DNA from: Candidatus Magasanikiibacteriota bacterium
GTDB lineage: Bacteria; Patescibacteriota; Patescibacteriia; Magasanikbacterales; UBA922
DNA length: 64,000 nt
Assembly: GCA_003518365.1 (NCBI GenBank)
Contig: DOYU01000022.1
Span: forward strand, 1 to 64,000
Reading direction: 5' to 3'
Within the stretch, counting starts at the first letter, position 1. The number at the start of each line of letters is the position of its first letter. The notes under the pieces are model-generated. The model was given only the letters and a program-made list of their open reading frames with translations. It had not been told where the DNA came from and did no database searches. Below, one piece after another: positions 60,663 to 64,000 of this stretch. The translations under genes were made by a program, and so were the position numbers.

Positions 60663-61169
60663 ATGCCTCATTTGAATCCTGCCACATGGTTTGCTGCACT
60701 TCCTCATGAATGGGCAGTATTTTTGCTTTCGATGCTCCCGATTACCGAGCTCCGAGCCGCTATTCCTATTGGGCTTACCGTCTATGACATGTCTTTACCC
60801 GTGACGTGGATCATGGCGGTGTTGGGCAATCTTGTGCCATCATTTTTTTTGCTCCTTCTTTTGCCTCGGTTGCATGATTGGATTATCCGACAAAAATATA
60901 TAGGAGCTATATTCAAAAAGAAACTCGCAGATGCTGAGCGATTTTTTTCTGGCAATCATGCGAAGTATGGGGCTATCGCTTTGGTGGTATTCGTGGGGAT
61001 CCCGTTACCTATGACCGGAGCATGGACTGGGTCACTCGCATCGTTTATTTTCAAAATCCCATTCAAAAAATCATTTCCTCTCATCGCGCTTGGCGTTTCG
61101 CTCGCCGCGACGATTGTTACTCTTATTACGCTCTTTGCTGGGGGAGCATGGCGAGCCTTATTTTTGTAG
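60663..61169 (+). CDS. Small multidrug export-like membrane protein (COG2426 type)
   Basis: 168 aa. HEWAVFLLSMLPITELRAAIPIGLTVYDMSLPVTWIMAVLGNLVPSFFLLLLL and AIALVVFVGIPLPMTGAWTGSLASFIF are the marks of the COG2426 family (PxTELRxAIP and GxPLPxTGAWTG). Four membrane helices. Substrate not proven in any member known to me. 3 nt after the VTT gene, so these two and the carboxypeptidase form one operon. Confidence 0.85.
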   Translation: MPHLNPATWFAALPHEWAVFLLSMLPITELRAAIPIGLTVYDMSLPVTWIMAVLGNLVPSFFLLLLLPRLHDWIIRQKYIGAIFKKKLADAERFFSGNHAKYGAIALVVFVGIPLPMTGAWTGSLASFIFKIPFKKSFPLIALGVSLAATIVTLITLFAGGAWRALFL

Positions 61170-61185
61170 GAGGTATCCCATTTTG

Positions 61186-61215
61186 AAAAAACACTCGCAT
61201 TATTGAGTGTTTTTT
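61186..61215. terminator. Bidirectional terminator
   Basis: AAAAAACACTC, GCATTATT loop, GAGTGTTTTTT. It stops both the carboxypeptidase operon and the convergent ATP-grasp gene. Confidence 0.9.
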
Positions 61216-62309
61216 CTTTCCTGAATGAGTGTTTTTATTTCATGCACGATGGTATTGATGAGTTTTTTTATTTTTCTCTTGGATGAACGTATTTCATCAT
61301 ATTCCCAATAAATGCCAGGATTTGTATTGCCTTCTACGAGATACAAATGTCCATTGTTACTTCGTATATAGTCTAGTGCATAGAGAGAGTGTGACAGGTC
61401 TAGGGTGTTTTCTAATATTTTTTTAATTTTTGTGTTCATGATGATTACATCTTGGGGGATGCGTCTTAGAGAAATATAAAAAGAACTTCCGCCCTGGTGT
61501 TGGTTTGCTAAAAAGTTTCCTTTTTGAGCTACGCGGATATAGCTTTGGAGTGTTTTTGTATTCAATGTGATTACTCGTACATCTATTGTTCCGCGATGTT
61601 TTTTGAAATGAAAGCTCGTATCACAGGTGAGAAAAGGTTGAAGAACATACGAGATATGTTTTGTATGATAGTCGATTATTTTGGCTATTCCTTTTTTGGT
61701 AAACGTTACTTTGTGAATATTGAATCCTCCAGATCCTGTTTTATTTTTTATAATGTATCCATTCAAAAAATCTTCACGATAGGGATGTTTTTGAAGTATG
61801 GCATCTAGTCTTTTTTTTGCTGCCATGATTGCTTTTTCTGTGCCATGTGTTATTTCTGCTGTAGGTATCGCATATTTTTTGAAATGTGTGTATGTATTGA
61901 ATTTATTCTCAAAAACTTTTGTGAGGATTTTTTTGTTAAACGTATAGATTTTTTTGCTTGATGTAAGTGTAGACATTTGCTCCTTTTGAGTAGATGTCTT
62001 TGGGGTAAACTTATCAAAGAGCATGGTCGTGTATGCCTTATGTGGGTGTCTGTGCCATGTGTTGTTGTCGTAGGTCCAAAAACTTTTGAATAATCCTGAA
62101 CCACAAATGTCTGATGATGTTGCAAATGCAGCGTTCAATCCTTTTTTTTTGCATCTTTCTAAAAAATATCGATAGCAGTCATTGTATACTCCTACTTTAC
62201 TTTTTGGAGGAAACGGAGGGCTGTCTGTATATGACGTATTGCCCGCACTCTTTGCTTTCATTCCCGAATACACAATAATAATGTCAAATGTGTCTATTTG
62301 AGTATTCAT
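61200..62309 (-). CDS. ATP-grasp-fold protein, 369 aa
   Basis: From the ATG at 62309 (MNTQIDTFDIIIVYSG); a GTG at 62339 would add ten residues. Pre-ATP-grasp region (about 1-120) followed by the ATP-grasp core: GYIIKNKTGSGGFNIHKVTF (nucleotide-binding loop, about 191-210), YVLQPFLTC (about 232-240), RGTIDVRVITLN (about 250-261), YALDYIRSNNGHLYLVEGNTNPGIYWEYD (metal ligands Asp, Glu, Asn; about 311-340). It resembles RimK/glutathione-synthetase-like ligases that join an acid to an amine; the substrate is unknown. The tail (ERKNTQ) overlaps the terminator arm. Confidence 0.75.
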   Translation of the reverse strand: MNTQIDTFDIIIVYSGMKAKSAGNTSYTDSPPFPPKSKVGVYNDCYRYFLERCKKKGLNAAFATSSDICGSGLFKSFWTYDNNTWHRHPHKAYTTMLFDKFTPKTSTQKEQMSTLTSSKKIYTFNKKILTKVFENKFNTYTHFKKYAIPTAEITHGTEKAIMAAKKRLDAILQKHPYREDFLNGYIIKNKTGSGGFNIHKVTFTKKGIAKIIDYHTKHISYVLQPFLTCDTSFHFKKHRGTIDVRVITLNTKTLQSYIRVAQKGNFLANQHQGGSSFYISLRRIPQDVIIMNTKIKKILENTLDLSHSLYALDYIRSNNGHLYLVEGNTNPGIYWEYDEIRSSKRKIKKLINTIVHEIKTLIQERKNTQ

Positions 62310-62463
62310 GATATGTTGATTTATCTTGAAATCAATCACCCTGCAGGAGGCTGACAGGGTGTGAGAAGAGATACCTTTGTATAGTACAAGGAAGGTCTAA
62401 GATATATATATCCTAGCATAGATACGAGTATCTGTATAGAGAAAATTTGTGGTATGACAACAT

Positions 62464-63981
62464 TTACTGTTGCTGGTATGTGAACGATTTTTTCATTGCT
62501 TTCCAGAATACTTCTTTGTTGACACAATGTGGATTGGTCCCATCGCAGTCTTTGTTTTCTAAAATGTTGCCATATTTGGCAAACGTATTTTTGTCTTCGT
62601 ACATATACGGATCTTTTTGCAAGTTTGCTGTGACAGCGGCATGCGCTTTGTCTACGTCACCACCGGCTTTTGCCAATTCTTCTTCCATACCTAGATTGTA
62701 TGCACGGACAAGGCCGCGGAATTCTGCTGATTTTGCTTCTTTTTGGACCGTGTCGAGCGCTTCACCGAGTATTGCTGTCGTTGCTCCGGCAGCATCTGAT
62801 TCGACGAGTTCGAGCAATTCTCCAAAAGCGGCTTTTTTGGCCTCGTCTGTTATTTTTTCAATTATGTCATCTTTTATTTGATCTTGTATACGACCTGTTT
62901 CTCTCTCAAAATCTTGTTGTTCTTGACTCAAGCCTTTGTCAATGGCGGCTTGTCTCTCGAGCATTCTTTCATATATCAAGAGTGATTCATCATATTTCTT
63001 TTCTTTTTCTGTTGGGTTTGCGTTCCAGAATTTGAGGTAGTCTTTGGCATTGCCAAGTTTTTCGTTCCAACGTAATTTTACGAGTTCAGAAGCTTCTAGA
63101 TTTTCTATATCATTTTTTGGATCATTTTTGTAGGCAAGCATATCACTGATTGCCTTATACTCTTTTTCGCTCAGTGTTTCACCTTTTTCGCGCAAACTAT
63201 CATTAAGCGCCGTCAGAGCATTTTTTGTTTTTTCATCTATTTCCCCCGTTGCGTAGTCGAGTGCTGTTTGTTTGTTCAGTGGGTCTGTGAGCGATTCGTA
63301 TTCTTTTTTATTTTCATCATTGATTACTGCCATGTAGTCTGCCTTGGTTTTTTCTAACTCGTCTAATTGTTTTTGCAACGCAGCGTCTGGATTTTCATTC
63401 AATTCTTTTTTCAAAAATTCTATTTGTTCGTCTATTTCAACTACTCTGCCAGGATGAATTGATGGACTTACTTGCTCAATACATGCGTCTCTATCAGCTC
63501 CTGTTAATGCTACACAGCCAGAAGGATTTTTGAATTTGACGGAGGTATTCAAAATACATTCTTCTTTGGTGTACGAGTAGGGGCCTCCTTCTATGTTGTC
63601 ACACGTACCAAGGTCGCCGGTATTTTCCGCTATACGGAGATAACATTTGTCTTTTGGTGGATTCGATCCTGAATCAGAAAAATCTTCACCTTGTATATTT
63701 TTACACGTATCGGGATTTCCTCCCTGAACCGCAGCATTTTGCAAACAATGATCAGGATTGTCAAAGAAGCCACATGCCCATTCGTTGATATTGCTTACGC
63801 ACCCTGTGAGAAAGAGGGGTGCTATGAGGAAGGATGCAACAAGCGCAGATTTTTTAGCTACGTTTTTGCTGATTACTTTTTTGACAATGAGTATCAACGT
63901 CCACAGAGCTACTACCCAAAACAAAAATTTGGTGGTAGATAAGAGCGGCACGCCGATATAATAGATGAGTCCTCTTCCCAT
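62464..63981 (-). CDS. Anchored protein with Cys-pair repeats and long helical domain, 505 aa
   Basis: Complete in the window (ATG at 63979-63981). Two hydrophobic segments (about 9-34 and 43-60), the second ending in LFLTGCVSN, lipobox-like. Residues about 70-170 hold Cys-pair repeats of form C-Y/L-x3-A...D-x2-x-C-x2-I (HCLQNAAVQGGNPDTCKNI, KCYLRIAENTGDLGTCDNI, ECILNTSVKFKNPSGCVAL). Residues about 175-460 are Glu/Lys-rich helices and coiled coil. The end has a CDGTNPHCVNKE pair. Probably envelope-exposed; not assigned to a family. Its neighbours lie outside the window. Confidence 0.65.
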   Translation of the reverse strand: MGRGLIYYIGVPLLSTTKFLFWVVALWTLILIVKKVISKNVAKKSALVASFLIAPLFLTGCVSNINEWACGFFDNPDHCLQNAAVQGGNPDTCKNIQGEDFSDSGSNPPKDKCYLRIAENTGDLGTCDNIEGGPYSYTKEECILNTSVKFKNPSGCVALTGADRDACIEQVSPSIHPGRVVEIDEQIEFLKKELNENPDAALQKQLDELEKTKADYMAVINDENKKEYESLTDPLNKQTALDYATGEIDEKTKNALTALNDSLREKGETLSEKEYKAISDMLAYKNDPKNDIENLEASELVKLRWNEKLGNAKDYLKFWNANPTEKEKKYDESLLIYERMLERQAAIDKGLSQEQQDFERETGRIQDQIKDDIIEKITDEAKKAAFGELLELVESDAAGATTAILGEALDTVQKEAKSAEFRGLVRAYNLGMEEELAKAGGDVDKAHAAVTANLQKDPYMYEDKNTFAKYGNILENKDCDGTNPHCVNKEVFWKAMKKSFTYQQQ

Positions 63982-64000
63982 ATCAGTATATTTGTTTTCA

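Overview
The window looks like a chromosomal piece of a Patescibacteria/CPR bacterium, most likely of the Parcubacteria (Paceibacteria) side. The reasons are an AT-rich genome with few Shine-Dalgarno sites in front of housekeeping genes, a ribosomal protein cluster that lacks rpmD (L30) between rpsE and rplO, a 16S rRNA gene with no 23S, 5S or tRNA beside it and with changes at universal primer sites, half-size transporter genes, and many small membrane-anchored or lipoprotein genes of unknown function. The lineage call is an inference from these traits; no tree was made.

Layout. 1-5080: divergent Nramp-type transporter, two small minus-strand orphan genes, a nucleotidyltransferase-domain protein and an O-antigen-ligase-like membrane protein. 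5109-5300: a compact structured RNA with its own promoter. 5312-7548: groES-groEL with a CIRCE-like operator. 7560-8852: an orphan cassette gene and trmD. 8961-11139: a 16S rRNA transcription unit alone, with promoter, long processing stem and terminator. 11486-15981: two LPXTG-anchored DUF3494 (ice-binding-like) surface proteins and a sortase. 16028-28430: mostly minus-strand lipoproteins, membrane proteins, a half MFS, a half-length APH-type kinase, a GNAT and an ACT protein, interrupted by plus-strand orphan genes. 29610-44521: tuf, rpsJ, then the S10/spc ribosomal protein run to rplO, secY, a small unknown, adk and map. 44524-50986: a membrane protein with carboxypeptidase-regulatory-like domains, ruvX, recO, asnS, an NSUN-type RNA methyltransferase and a DUF1653 gene. 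51135-62309: more orphan genes, a CAP-domain protein, aspS, two glycosyltransferase-type genes, scpA-scpB, a D,D-carboxypeptidase and two membrane families, then an ATP-grasp protein. 62464-63981: a large anchored Cys-repeat/coiled-coil protein.

The two most unusual things are these. First, a type III hammerhead ribozyme can be drawn base by base at 20547-20629. It lies in the 3' untranslated region of a very GC-rich 604-aa gene of unknown function that has a host-type promoter and a 350-nt structured leader. Second, this gene is one of nine scattered monocistronic orphan genes that share a build not seen in the surrounding genes: TTGACA/G promoter with 16-17 bp spacer, clear Shine-Dalgarno site, orphan ORF and, in eight of nine, a long GC-rich hairpin close behind the stop codon. 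The neighbouring housekeeping genes almost all lack Shine-Dalgarno sites. Short heptanucleotide repeat tracts, normally intergenic in such genomes, also run in frame through trmD and the O-antigen-ligase-like gene.
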